A stretch of 58,362 nucleotides of DNA from Rhodoplanes elegans (GCF_016653355.1 NZ_NHSK01000069.1:1-58362), one strand, 5' to 3'. Shown: positions 25,956-35,040, counted from the first letter of the stretch. Numbers and translations: made by a program. Notes: a model not told the origin generated them from the letters alone.

Positions 25956-26618
25956 TCAGCGGCCGAAGACGAAGCGCGGGCCGGCCCAGGACAACAGTCG
26001 CCGGACCATCACGGCGAGGCCGAGATAGACGAGCGTCGCCAGGATGTAGGCTTCGAAGGCGCGGAAGTTGCGGCTCTGGATCAGGTTGGCGGCGTGGCTC
26101 AGCTCCTCCATCGAGATCTGGCCGCACACGGCCGAGCCGAGCATCACGATGATGATCTGGCTGGTCAGCGCCGGCCAGACGCGGCGCAGCGCCGGCGGCA
26201 GCACGATGTGCAGGAACACCTGGAGCCGGTTCAGCGCTAGGCTCTCGGCCGCTTCGATCTGGCCGCGCGGCGTCGCCTGGATGCCGGCCCGGACGATCTC
26301 GGTCGCGTAGGCGCCGAGATTGATGGTCATGGCGAGCACCGAAGCCGTGAGCGGCGTCAGCTTCACGCCCGCCGCCGGCAGCCCGAAGAAGATGAAGAAG
26401 AGCTGCACGATGAACGGCGTGTTGCGGATCAGCTCGACATATGCGGCGACCGGGATGCGCAACCCCAGGGGACCGGAAAGCCGGGCCCAGGCGCAGGCGA
26501 TGCCGATCGCCGAGCCGAGCAGGGCGGCGACGGTGGTGAGCCCGAGCGTCCAGGCCGCGCCTTCCAGAAGGAGCGGCCATTGGACGAGGACGGGCCAGAA
26601 GTCGAGCGCGACGCGCAT
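25956..26618 (-). CDS. Polar amino-acid ABC transporter permease (first)
   Basis: A 220-aa permease with the same architecture as its partner. YVELIRNTPFIVQLFFIFFG precedes the EAA loop GIQATPRGQIEAAESLALN. It follows the binding-protein gene after a 101-base gap and precedes the second permease by 10 bases. Confidence 0.96.
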   Translation of the reverse strand: MRVALDFWPVLVQWPLLLEGAAWTLGLTTVAALLGSAIGIACAWARLSGPLGLRIPVAAYVELIRNTPFIVQLFFIFFGLPAAGVKLTPLTASVLAMTINLGAYATEIVRAGIQATPRGQIEAAESLALNRLQVFLHIVLPPALRRVWPALTSQIIIVMLGSAVCGQISMEELSHAANLIQSRNFRAFEAYILATLVYLGLAVMVRRLLSWAGPRFVFGR

Positions 26619-26719
26619 GGCTTCATCCGGATGGCGGAGCGGGAAGGCCGGAGCGGGAAGGCCGGAGCGGCGGCCGCGGTCGCGGCGCGCCGTCCCGGGC
26701 GTGGATCACGGCACGCGGG

Positions 26720-27520
26720 TCACAGCGGCAGGTCGCCGGTGCCGCGCTTCAGCCATTTCTGCGACAGCGTCTCCAGCGTGCCGTCCGCCTTGGCGGCCAA
26801 AATGATCGCGTTGACCTTGCCGCGCAGCGCGTCCTCGCCCTTGCCGACGCCGACGAAGCACGGGCTGTCGCGCAGCAGGAGCTTGTACTCGACGCCGAGA
26901 TTCGGGTTCTTCTGGCTGAGCACGCCGATGTTCGAGACGCTGGTGGCGATCACCTGGGTCTGGCCGGAGGCGAAGGCGGCCGTGGTGGCGGCCTGGTCCT
27001 CGAACCGCTTCACGATGGTGGTCGGCGGCGCCACCTGGGCCAGCATCTCGTCCTCCATGGCGCCGCGGGCGACCGCCACGGTTTTGCCGGCGAGATCGGC
27101 GAAAGATTTGATCTCGGTCGCCTTGAGGGCGAAGACGCCCTGGTAGAAGGGCGCGTAGGCGTGGCTGAAATCGATGATCTTGGCCCGTTCCTCGTTGCGC
27201 CCGAGCGTCGAGACGATCAGGTCGATCTTCTTGGTCTGCAGGTAGGGAATGCGGTTGGCGCTGACCACCGGCACGAGCTCGGCCTTCACGCCCAGCTTGG
27301 CAGCGATCAGGTTGGCGATGTCGATGTCGAGGCCCATGGGCGCGAGGGTCGGCCCGACGAAGCCGTAGGGTGGATAATCGGTCGGAACGCCGATCCTGAC
27401 GGTCTTGGCCTTCAGGACGTCGTCGAGCGCGGTCTGCGCATGGGCCGCGCCGAACGGGAGCGCCAGGGCGGCGAGGCCGACGGCGACGACGAGGCTGCGC
27501 TTCGAAAGCTTCGAGTGCAT
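26720..27520 (-). CDS. Amino-acid ABC transporter periplasmic binding protein
   Basis: A 266-aa family 3 solute-binding protein, start at 27520 (MHSKLSKRSLVVAVG) with AAGGA upstream; the frame is open further upstream but the signal peptide fixes the start. Cleavage is likely after GAAHAQ. Binding-fold landmarks are VRIGVPTDYPPYGFV, GLDIDIANLIAAKLGV, LIVSTLGRNEERAKIIDFS and LAGKTVAVARGAMEDEML. The Arg in the GRNEER block and the downstream Asp normally hold the amino-acid carboxylate and amine. It is the first gene of the transporter operon. Specific substrate is unknown. Confidence 0.94.
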   Translation of the reverse strand: MHSKLSKRSLVVAVGLAALALPFGAAHAQTALDDVLKAKTVRIGVPTDYPPYGFVGPTLAPMGLDIDIANLIAAKLGVKAELVPVVSANRIPYLQTKKIDLIVSTLGRNEERAKIIDFSHAYAPFYQGVFALKATEIKSFADLAGKTVAVARGAMEDEMLAQVAPPTTIVKRFEDQAATTAAFASGQTQVIATSVSNIGVLSQKNPNLGVEYKLLLRDSPCFVGVGKGEDALRGKVNAIILAAKADGTLETLSQKWLKRGTGDLPL

Positions 27521-27869
27521 CGGGCGAGGATCCTTGGTCTCGTGGAACGACGGAAGGAGCGCGGGGGTTGCTGCTCGGGGGTGCCGCTGCAGAAGCAATC
27601 CTCGGGCCATGATCCGGCCGGACATCGGGCCTGCGGGGCGGCACGGAAGCGGGCCGTCCAACCGTCTCGAGGCGCTGCCGAGCGGCTTTTGCGGGTTTCA
27701 AATTGTGCAGGATGATCAGTAGGATAGGTCTAATGACGCCAGCCCCGCGATAGCCCGGGGCTTAAGTCCAAATTATCTAAGACTCGAACGTGCCCCGGAC
27801 TGTTAAGCCGAAAGAAACGGCGACAGAAAAAGATCGGGGCGCATTGTTAAGACACCCAAAACCAGTCCG
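27521..27869. other. Divergent promoter region of the ABC operon and the GGDEF-EAL gene
   Basis: The 349 bases hold an AGCCCCG ... CGGGGCT hairpin (27741-27762) and an AT-rich part next to the GGDEF-EAL gene. A near-match to the CtrA site, TTAA-GTCCAAA-TTAT (27762-27776, one mismatch), lies about 95 bases before that gene, and two further TTAAG words follow at 27803 and 27847. No RNA gene was found. Confidence 0.35.
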
Positions 27870-30515
27870 ATGACGCTGCCGATCCTCCAGTTGCCGAAGC
27901 TGATCGCCGAGCGGCGGAGCTCGGCGATTCTCGGCGTCGTCATCATCGCGATGCTGTGGGCCGGCATCGCCTGGAAATACTACGAGGGCGTGCGGGCCGA
28001 CGAGCGCGAGGCGGAGCGCACCAACCAGAACTTCGCCATGGTGTTCGAGGAGAACGTGCTGCGCTCGATCGGCGAGATCGACAAGGCGCTCCTCTACATG
28101 CGCCGCAGCATCGAGACCCGCAAGGATTCGACCGACTTCCACACCATCGTCGCCACCACCGACGTCCTCAGCGAGATCATCGTCCAGGTCGCGATCATCG
28201 ACGCCAAGGGCATCATGCGGGCCTCCAACGCCGGCCCGCAGCCGGCGCCGCCGACCGATCTGTCGGACCGCGAGCACTACCGGATCCATGTCGACAGCCC
28301 CGACGACGTGCTGTTCATCTCGAGGCCGCTGGTCGGCCGGATCAGCGGCAAGTGGTCGGTCCAGTTCACCCGGCGCTTCCTCAACACCGACGGCAGCTTC
28401 GCCGGCGTCGTGGTGGCCTCGCTCGATCCCGCCCACCTGACCCAGTTCTACGACAAGATCGATCTGGGCCCGTCGGCCTCGATCTCGCTGATCGGCAGCG
28501 ACGGCGTCGTCCGTTCGAGCGGCGGCCGGTCCGGTGGCCTCGGCCTCGGCACCGACCTGCGCGGCACCCGGGTCCACGACGCCATCGCGGCCGGAACGAA
28601 CACGACCTTCGACATGATCGATCCCGAGTCGGACGGCCCGCGGCTCGTCACCATCCGCAAGGTGAGGGGACACCCGCTGTGGGTGAGCGTCGGCGTCGAC
28701 AAGGCGGACATCTACAAGAGCGCGATCTCCACCCTGCAGCTCCACGTCACGGTCGGTCTCCTGCTCACGGTGCTGATCCTCGTCGCCGTCAACCGCATCC
28801 TGCGCTCCGAGGCGCGCGCCGTGCAGAAGAGCGAGCAGCTCCGGCTCACCCTCGAGCACATGAGCCAGGGCATCATGCTGGTCACCCGGAGCCACGAGAT
28901 CCCGGTGATCAACCGGCGCTGCGCCGAGCTCCTCGACCTGCCGCCCGAATGCTCCGAGCACCCCCCGCGGCTCGACGAGCTCGCCGAGCGGACCACCCGC
29001 CGCGGCAAGCTGCGCGACGTCCTGCTGCCGGCGCGCGGCAGCGCCGATCAGGCGCCGACGGCGGGCCAGCGCCGCGTCACCGTGTGCGAGCGCATCCTGC
29101 CGGACGGGACCGTGCTGGAGCTGCGCACCGCCCATCTCGACGACGGCACCTTCATCCACACGCTGACCGACATCACCCAGCGCTGGCAGGCGGAGGCGCG
29201 GGTCGCGCGCCTCGCCGCCGAGGATCCCCTCACCGGGCTGCCCAATCGCCGCGTCTTCCATTCCGCGCTGGAGCAGGTGGGCCGCGGCAGCACCGGCGGC
29301 GACGGCGTGCCGGTGCCGGACCACGCGGTGCTGTTCCTCGATCTCGACCGCTTCAAGGTGATCAACGACACGCTCGGCCACCGGATCGGCGACCGGCTGC
29401 TCCAGGAGTCGGCCCGCCGCCTGCGCGGCGCGATCCGCGACACCGACGTGCTCGCCCGCCTCGGCGGCGACGAGTTCGCCGTGGTCGTCTCGCCGGTCGA
29501 GTCCCGCGACGCGCTCGAGGCGCTCGCCGACCGGCTGGTCGAGACCATCGCCAAGCCCTGCGACATCGACGGCCACCACATCTGCCCGAGCGTCAGCATC
29601 GGAATCGCGGTCGGACCGCAGGACGGGCACGGCGCCGACGACCTGCTGATGGCGGCCGACCTCGCCCTCTACGCCGTCAAGGCCGAGTGCCGGGGCACCC
29701 ACAAGTTCTACCATCCCTCCATGAACAAGGAGGTCAGCGACCGCCGCCATGTCGAGATGGACTTGCGCGAGGCGATCGCCCGCGACCGGCTCGAGCTGCA
29801 CTACCAGCCGCTCGTCGACCTGAAGAGCGGCGCCATCACGGGCTTCGAGGCGCTCACCCGCTGGCGCCATCCCGACAACGGCATGGTGCCGCCCAACGTG
29901 TTCATCCCGGTCGCCGAGGACTCCGGCCTGATCCTGCCGCTCGGCGAGTGGGCGCTCGCCGAGGCGTGCCGGCAGGCGGTGCGCTGGCCCGAGCGCGTCA
30001 AGATCGCCGTCAACCTGTCGCCCGTGCAGCTCTCCGCCCCGAACCTCGTGGACATGGTCGAGCGCACGCTCGCGGCGACCGGCCTCGCCCCGGCCCGGCT
30101 CGAGCTCGAGATCACCGAGCGGGTGTTCCTGGACGACAGCGAGAAGACGCTGCGGACGCTGCGTCGCCTCAAGCAGGCCGGCATCCGCATCGCCATGGAC
30201 GATTTCGGCACCGGCTACTCGTCGCTCAGCTATCTGCGCAGCTTCCCGTTCGACAAGATCAAGATCGACCGTAGCTTCGTGATGGATCTCGACGACGGCT
30301 CCGACCGGATGGCGATCGTCCAGGCGGTCGTCCAAATGGCGCGGGCGCTGGGCATGACCACGACGGCCGAGGGCGTCGAGACGCCGCACCAGCAGGAGGT
30401 GCTCGCCGCGCTCGGCTGCGACGAGGCGCAGGGCTATCTGTTCAGCCGCGCCTTGCCGATCGACGAGATCGTCGGCCTGCTCGCCGACTGGCCGAAGCGC
30501 CGCTTCGTCGCCTGA
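27870..30515 (+). CDS. Membrane-bound GGDEF-EAL c-di-GMP protein with periplasmic sensor
   Basis: An 881-aa protein. TM1 is at about residues 17-34 (SSAILGVVIIAMLWAGIAW), a dCache-like periplasmic sensor follows, and TM2 is near 288-306 (VTVGLLLTVLILVAVN). A PAS-like segment follows (LTLEHMSQGIMLVTRSHEI). The GGDEF domain (about 445-615) has ARLGGDEFAVV with a RDTD I-site five residues before, so product inhibition is possible. The EAL domain (about 625-880) keeps FEALTRW, NLSPVQLS, EITERVFL, MDDFGTGYSSL, KIDRSF and EGVET. Both cyclase and phosphodiesterase sites look intact. It stands alone on its strand. Confidence 0.96.
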   Translation: MTLPILQLPKLIAERRSSAILGVVIIAMLWAGIAWKYYEGVRADEREAERTNQNFAMVFEENVLRSIGEIDKALLYMRRSIETRKDSTDFHTIVATTDVLSEIIVQVAIIDAKGIMRASNAGPQPAPPTDLSDREHYRIHVDSPDDVLFISRPLVGRISGKWSVQFTRRFLNTDGSFAGVVVASLDPAHLTQFYDKIDLGPSASISLIGSDGVVRSSGGRSGGLGLGTDLRGTRVHDAIAAGTNTTFDMIDPESDGPRLVTIRKVRGHPLWVSVGVDKADIYKSAISTLQLHVTVGLLLTVLILVAVNRILRSEARAVQKSEQLRLTLEHMSQGIMLVTRSHEIPVINRRCAELLDLPPECSEHPPRLDELAERTTRRGKLRDVLLPARGSADQAPTAGQRRVTVCERILPDGTVLELRTAHLDDGTFIHTLTDITQRWQAEARVARLAAEDPLTGLPNRRVFHSALEQVGRGSTGGDGVPVPDHAVLFLDLDRFKVINDTLGHRIGDRLLQESARRLRGAIRDTDVLARLGGDEFAVVVSPVESRDALEALADRLVETIAKPCDIDGHHICPSVSIGIAVGPQDGHGADDLLMAADLALYAVKAECRGTHKFYHPSMNKEVSDRRHVEMDLREAIARDRLELHYQPLVDLKSGAITGFEALTRWRHPDNGMVPPNVFIPVAEDSGLILPLGEWALAEACRQAVRWPERVKIAVNLSPVQLSAPNLVDMVERTLAATGLAPARLELEITERVFLDDSEKTLRTLRRLKQAGIRIAMDDFGTGYSSLSYLRSFPFDKIKIDRSFVMDLDDGSDRMAIVQAVVQMARALGMTTTAEGVETPHQQEVLAALGCDEAQGYLFSRALPIDEIVGLLADWPKRRFVA

Positions 30516-30522
30516 TCCGATC

Positions 30523-30549
30523 GCGGCCGCGCGCCGTCGCGGCGGCCGC
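30523..30549. terminator. Hairpin between convergent genes
   Basis: GCGGCCGC at 30523-30530 pairs with GCGGCCGC at 30542-30549 across an 11-base loop, in the 34-base gap between the GGDEF-EAL and DMT transporter genes. No U-tract follows, so this is a candidate bidirectional stop, not a certain one. Confidence 0.4.
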
Positions 30550-31539
30550 TCAGCGGCCCGCCGGCACGGCCGGAACGCTGGCCTTCGGGATCGCCGCCCC
30601 GCGTGCGTCGGCCAGTGCGGCGCGCTTGGCCCGCGCCTCGTGCCACAGCAGGAACAGTCCGGAGGCGACGACGACGGCGGAGCCTGCGAGCAGCGCCAGG
30701 GTCGGCTGGTCGTTCCACACCAGGAAGCCGAGCAGCATCGCCCAGACGAGGCTCATGTAATAGAAGGGCGAGACCGCCGCGGTCGGGCCGAGCGACAGGG
30801 CCCGCGTCCAGCAATACTGCTGGATCGTGTTCGCCACGCCCATGCCGACCAGCAGGCCCGCGTCGAACAGGGTCGGCATGCGGAAGCCGAACACCAGGAG
30901 GCCGGCGTGGCAGACCGACATGACGAGGAGCTGCCACATCAGCAGCGTGTTGGGTGATTCCGTCTTGGTCATGCCGCGCACCGCCACCGTGACGCTGCCG
31001 TACATCACCGCGTTGCCGAGGGCGAAGAGGGCGCCGAGGGAGAGCGAGTCGGCGCCCGGCTCGGTGACGATCAACACCCCGGCGAAGCCGACCAGTAGCG
31101 CCGTCCAGCGCGCCACGCCGGCCCGCTCGCCGAGCCACAGCACCGAGATCAGCGCTGCCCACAAGGGCGCCGAGAAGCCGATCGCGATGGCGCCGGCGAT
31201 CGGCATCATCGACACGGCGAGCACCGTCAGGGTCTGCGAGATCGCCTGCGAAACGCCGCGCGCGACGTGCTGGCCGGGCTTCCTGGTGGCGAACACCGAG
31301 AGGCCGGTGAACGGCAGCACGAACAGCGAGCAGACGAGGAGCGAGGAGATCGAGCGGAACGCCATCACCTCGCCGACCGGGTAGAGCGCCACCAGCCACT
31401 TGGCGAGCGCGCTCGACACCGCGAACATCACGGTCGAGCCGACCATGAAGAGGATGCCGAGCGGCACGTTGTCGACGCGCCGCGGCGCCGCGGCCGGGGC
31501 GGCCACGGCGGCGGTCGCCGGGAGAGCGGAGGCGGTCAT
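30550..31539 (-). CDS. EamA/DMT family transporter
   Basis: A 329-aa protein with ten membrane helices in two EamA repeats, start at 31539 (MTASALPATAAVAAPAA) with GAGGAT upstream. Repeat 1 begins at VPLGILFMVGSTVMFAVSSAL and ends near LLVGFAGVLIV; repeat 2 runs from LGALFALGNAVMYG to about residue 303. The N-terminal 24 residues are Ala/Pro-rich and the C-terminus is basic and cytoplasmic. DMT exporters move metabolites such as amino acids or small products. It begins 98 bases after the unusual gene at 31638-32555 and probably shares its transcript. Confidence 0.93.
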   Translation of the reverse strand: MTASALPATAAVAAPAAAPRRVDNVPLGILFMVGSTVMFAVSSALAKWLVALYPVGEVMAFRSISSLLVCSLFVLPFTGLSVFATRKPGQHVARGVSQAISQTLTVLAVSMMPIAGAIAIGFSAPLWAALISVLWLGERAGVARWTALLVGFAGVLIVTEPGADSLSLGALFALGNAVMYGSVTVAVRGMTKTESPNTLLMWQLLVMSVCHAGLLVFGFRMPTLFDAGLLVGMGVANTIQQYCWTRALSLGPTAAVSPFYYMSLVWAMLLGFLVWNDQPTLALLAGSAVVVASGLFLLWHEARAKRAALADARGAAIPKASVPAVPAGR

Positions 31540-31637
31540 CGTGGGATCCTCGTGGGGCGGCTCCGGCCGGCGCGCGGCGTCGGCCGGTTTGGTCGCTCGG
31601 CCGGTCCGGGCGTGGCGTGGGCGCGGCGCCGGCGCCA

Positions 31638-32555
31638 TCAGTCCGGCATGGTCTCGCCGCCGCGGCAGCGGCAGGCGTCCGGCCCGCACAGCTCCTGGTC
31701 GGCGGGCAGGAACCACGGCTTGACGCTGAAGCCCCGGCGCAGCGAGTACATGTAGAAGATCGGCATCCGGGCCGGGAACAGGCAGCGCAGCTTGCTGCCG
31801 TTGAAGGTGACGAAGATCGCGCCCGGGAAGGCGAGCTCGACGGCGCGCTTCTCCACCATGTTCATGCGGTAGTAGGCAAGCGCGCCGTCCTCGGCCGAGC
31901 CTTCGCCGCGGTACCACTTGCCGGCACTGGCGGCGAGGCTGTCCAGCACGTCGGGGGCGACCGGCGCGTCGAGATCGGCCGGCACCGCCGCGTCGCCGGC
32001 ATCGGCGACCACGCGGGACAGGCGGCAGGTCTGGAAGCCGCGTCGCGCCGCCTCGCCGGCGATCGCACCGAAGTAGGCGTCGATGCTCTCCTCCGGATGG
32101 CCGTTGTGGCGGGCATGGGTGTCGGTGAGGATCAACGTCACGGCGGCGCCCGGCCGATGCGCGTCGCGCACCCGCGCCATCATGCTCCCGACATAGTCGA
32201 GGCACTCGACGTCCTCCGGACCGAGGCTGCAGCGCGGTCCCTTGCCCCAGTACATCACGAAGCGCAGCGGCTCGGCGTGGCCGACCGCCGTGGCGGCCAC
32301 CTGCAGCAGCAGATGCGGGTTCTCGGGCTGCTCGCGCTTGAACGCCCAGGTGTTGAAGGCGCGCAGCAGGGCCTCGGCCGAGGGCTCGGGCGAGGGCCGG
32401 GCCGACGGCGCCGGCGCGCGCTTCGCGCGGGCGGGCTGCGGAAACGGCGTCCGGTTCGGCGCGGCCCGGTCGAAGGGCGAGGGGCCTGCGGTCCAGACGC
32501 ATTCGAGGTTGCCGGCCGCCGAGTCGGCGGCAGCAAGGACGGTGCTGCGGAACAT
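31638..32555 (-). CDS. Conserved-looking enzyme-like protein, distant resemblance to isonitrile synthases
   Basis: A 305-aa soluble protein; the start at 32555 (MFRSTVLAAADS) is preferred over the ATG four codons upstream because GGAGAGG lies just before it. I do not recognise a named family with certainty. The layout recalls PvcA/Dit1 isocyanide synthases: LRFVMYWGKGPR where those have a conserved K/S-P-N loop, then PGAAVTLILTDTHARHNG in the place of their PGA-x-V-DG-x-F segment, and a C-terminal FPGAIFVTFNGS and LRRGFSVKPWF. It ends in a Cys-rich tail (CGPDACRCRGG) that might bind metal. A DMT exporter follows on the same strand. The resemblance is by eye only. Confidence 0.5.
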   Translation of the reverse strand: MFRSTVLAAADSAAGNLECVWTAGPSPFDRAAPNRTPFPQPARAKRAPAPSARPSPEPSAEALLRAFNTWAFKREQPENPHLLLQVAATAVGHAEPLRFVMYWGKGPRCSLGPEDVECLDYVGSMMARVRDAHRPGAAVTLILTDTHARHNGHPEESIDAYFGAIAGEAARRGFQTCRLSRVVADAGDAAVPADLDAPVAPDVLDSLAASAGKWYRGEGSAEDGALAYYRMNMVEKRAVELAFPGAIFVTFNGSKLRCLFPARMPIFYMYSLRRGFSVKPWFLPADQELCGPDACRCRGGETMPD

Positions 32556-33215
32556 GTCCCTCTCCATTTGCGGGTGAGGATTAATATTCGTTAAGACATC
32601 ATCATCGTCAATTTGAATTAAACTTTAAGAAAATTTTAGCGATCATTAACCTTAATGACCAAGCAAGTCGCGCAGGATCGTCAATCTCGATCGGCGCGAC
32701 ATGAAAATTATGCGCGTTCGTGCCCAAGTCGTTCGGGCTAGGCCGGAATTCGCGCTCTCGTCATGCGGTAATACTGTAATTTGCTGTGCGTCGAGGTCGC
32801 AGAACTCGTTCGGCGCAAGCATTCCGCGCGCCCGCACACCTGCGGTTATCCTCGATCGACGCCGTGAGGATGGGGTCGCCGGCGTCCTCACCTCGGCGCC
32901 TGCAGCCATGTCGGCCTGTGGTCCCGGTCTGCGTTCCCGGAAATGCTCGCGACCTTGACGATAGGGGCACGCCGGTGGTCTTGTAACTAGACAGTTACTT
33001 GCCGCCGCTTTCGGCTTCGGCGGTTTCGCCTTCGTCCCGCCCGCCTGTTCACGCCATGCGAGACATGCCAATGGCCAGCGACGAGCTCGTCCGCGTCGGA
33101 TTCGCCGACGCGCCGCCGGAGCACGCGACGGAGCAGGGACGCACGCAGATCATCGACGGCGGGCCCCGCGCGGCGGCCGCCCCGGCCGTCGCCACCGGTC
33201 GAGGAGACTGATGAT
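32556..33215. other. Long divergent regulatory region with AT-rich core
   Basis: The 660 bases separate the isonitrile-synthase-like gene from the KDPG aldolase operon. Bases 32577-32660 are strikingly AT-rich with repeated TTAA words, including the dyad CATTAA-CC-TTAATG (32644-32657). The rest is ordinary GC-rich DNA with no good gene; a frame ending at 33211 (possible start ATG 33056, 51 codons) just before the aldolase start is at best a leader peptide. Confidence 0.5.
32983..32998. promoter_or_regulatory. Palindromic operator candidate upstream of the uronate operon
   Basis: GTAACT-AGAC-AGTTAC is a perfect six-base inverted repeat with a four-base spacer, 218 bases upstream of the KDPG aldolase start. 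The form fits GntR- or LacI-type operators that often control sugar-acid operons. No regulator gene is adjacent. Confidence 0.4.
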
Positions 33216-33887
33216 ATGGCACACGATCGCATGACCGTCCTGACGGCGATGATGGACCAGGGCGTGATCCCGGTGTTCTACCATCCGGACGTCGAGGTCT
33301 GCAGGAACGTCATCCAGGCCTGCGCCGACGGCGGCGCCAAGTGCATCGAGTTCACCAACCGCGGCGACTTCGCCTCGCAGGTGTTCCTCGACGTCGCCCG
33401 TCACTTCGCCAAGGCCGATCCGAGCGTGATCATGGGCGTCGGCTCGGTCGTCGACGCGCCGACCGCCGGCATCTACATCGCCAACGGCGCCAAGTTCGTG
33501 GTCGGCCCGCTGCTCAATCCGGACGTCGCCAAGGTCTGCAACCGGCGCAAGATTCCCTACAGCCCGGGCTGCGGGACGATGTCCGAGATCAGCCAGGCCG
33601 AGGAGCTCGGCTGCGAGATCGTGAAGATCTTCCCCGGCGACATCGTCGGCGGTCCGGCCTTCGTCAAGGCCGTGCTGGCGCCGTGCCCGTGGACGCGGCT
33701 GATGCCGACCGGCGGCGTCGACGCCTCCGAAACGTCGCTGCGCGCCTGGTTCGAGGCCGGCGTGGTGTGCGTCGGCATCGGCTCCAACCTGATCACCAAG
33801 AAGCTGCTCGAGGCGAAGGACTACAAGGGCATCGAGACCCGGGTGCGCGACACCATCGCGCTGATCCGATCGATCCGCGGCAAGTGA
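33216..33887 (+). CDS. eda: KDPG/KHG aldolase
   Basis: A 223-aa class I aldolase, start ATG 33216 with GAGGAG upstream. It has VIPVFYHPDVEVC, the catalytic-glutamate strand GAKCIEFTNRG, VVGPLLNPDVAKVC, SPGCGTMSEISQAEELG and the Schiff-base lysine in EIVKIFPGDIVGG (Lys about residue 139). It splits 2-keto-3-deoxy-6-phosphogluconate to pyruvate and glyceraldehyde-3-phosphate. Here it is the last step of an uronate route whose earlier enzymes are encoded just downstream; it is 34 bases before the kinase gene. Confidence 0.95.
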   Translation: MAHDRMTVLTAMMDQGVIPVFYHPDVEVCRNVIQACADGGAKCIEFTNRGDFASQVFLDVARHFAKADPSVIMGVGSVVDAPTAGIYIANGAKFVVGPLLNPDVAKVCNRRKIPYSPGCGTMSEISQAEELGCEIVKIFPGDIVGGPAFVKAVLAPCPWTRLMPTGGVDASETSLRAWFEAGVVCVGIGSNLITKKLLEAKDYKGIETRVRDTIALIRSIRGK

Positions 33888-33921
33888 TCATTCGCTGAAA
33901 CGACAATCCGGGACGACGACC

Positions 33922-35025
33922 ATGAGCGAGATTCTGAAGATCCGGCCCGCCTCCGAGACGAAGTGGGACTGCTGTTCGTTCGGCGAGGTGATGCTGCGCT
34001 TCGATCCCGGCTTCGGCCGGGTGCGCAACGCGCGCAGCTTCCAGGTGTGGGAAGGCGGCGGCGAGTACAACGTCGCGCGCGCCATGCGCAAGTGCTGGGG
34101 CAAGCGCGCCACCGTCGTCACGGCGCTGCCGCAGAACGACCTCGGCTGGCTGGTCGAGGACTTCATCATGCAGGGCGGAGTCGACACCTCACACATCCTG
34201 TGGCGCGAGTTCGACGGCATCGGCCGCAACACCCGCGTCGGCCTCAACTTCACCGAGAAGGGATTCGGCGTGCGCGCCGCGCTCGGCTGCTCCGATCGCG
34301 GTCATTCCGCCGCGTCGCAGATCAAGCCCGGCGAGATCAACTGGGAAAAACTGTTCGGCGAGGAGGGCGTGCGCTGGTTCCACACCGGCGGCATCTTCGC
34401 GGCGCTCGCCTCCAACACCTCGGAGGCCGTGATCGAGGCGGTCGAGACGGCGCGGAAATACGGCACCATCGTCTCCTACGACCTCAACTACCGCGCCTCG
34501 CTGTGGAAGAGCCAGGGCGGCAAGGCCGGCGCGCAGAAGATCAACCGCGAGATCGCCAAGTATGTCGACGTGATGCTCGGCAACGAGGAGGACTTCACGG
34601 CCTGCCTCGGCTTCGAGGTGGAGGGGCTCGACGAGCACATCTCGGCGATCGATCCCGTCAACTTCAAGAAGATGATCGCCACCGCCGTGAAGCAGTATCC
34701 GAACTTCAAGGTGGCGGCGACGACGCTGCGCAACGCCAAGACCGCGACCTTCAACGACTGGGGCGCCATCATCTGGGCCGGCGGGCAGTTCTACGAGGCG
34801 CCGATGCGCGAGAATCTCGAGATCTACGACCGTGTCGGCGGCGGCGACGGCTTCGCCTCGGGCCTCGCCTACGGCTTCCTCGAGGGCAAGGGTCCGCAGG
34901 CCGCGGTCGAGTACGGCGCCGCCCACGGCGCGCTCGCCATGACCACGCCGGGCGACACCTCGATGGTCAACGTCAAGGAGGTCGAGGCGATCATGAAGGG
35001 CAAGGGCGCCCGGGTGATCCGCTGA
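33922..35025 (+). CDS. kdgK: 2-keto-3-deoxygluconate kinase (PfkB family)
   Basis: A 367-aa sugar kinase. FGEVMLRFDPGFGRV and VWEGGGEYNVARAM form the N-terminal substrate site of KDG kinases, VSYDLNYRASLWKS follows, and the PfkB C-terminal signature with the catalytic Asp reads YDRVGGGDGFASGLAYG. It phosphorylates KDG to KDPG, the substrate of the aldolase encoded just upstream. Length is slightly above the bacterial norm (about 310-340 aa), consistent with the longer alphaproteobacterial versions. Confidence 0.93.
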   Translation: MSEILKIRPASETKWDCCSFGEVMLRFDPGFGRVRNARSFQVWEGGGEYNVARAMRKCWGKRATVVTALPQNDLGWLVEDFIMQGGVDTSHILWREFDGIGRNTRVGLNFTEKGFGVRAALGCSDRGHSAASQIKPGEINWEKLFGEEGVRWFHTGGIFAALASNTSEAVIEAVETARKYGTIVSYDLNYRASLWKSQGGKAGAQKINREIAKYVDVMLGNEEDFTACLGFEVEGLDEHISAIDPVNFKKMIATAVKQYPNFKVAATTLRNAKTATFNDWGAIIWAGGQFYEAPMRENLEIYDRVGGGDGFASGLAYGFLEGKGPQAAVEYGAAHGALAMTTPGDTSMVNVKEVEAIMKGKGARVIR

Positions 35026-35040
35026 TCTGATACTCTCGTC

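Noticed and set aside
27762-27776. Near-match to a CtrA site, TTAA-GTCCAAA-TTAT, before the GGDEF-EAL gene
   Set aside because: One of eight conserved bases differs and the region is locally AT-rich, so it is mentioned only in the description of the gap.
27777-30389. An 870-codon open frame on the minus strand
   Set aside because: It is exactly antisense to the GGDEF-EAL gene, whose domains and catalytic motifs are complete.
32999-33211. Short frame ending just before the KDPG aldolase gene
   Set aside because: No ribosome site precedes its ATG codons and the composition is indecisive. A leader peptide cannot be excluded, but the evidence is too weak for a gene call.
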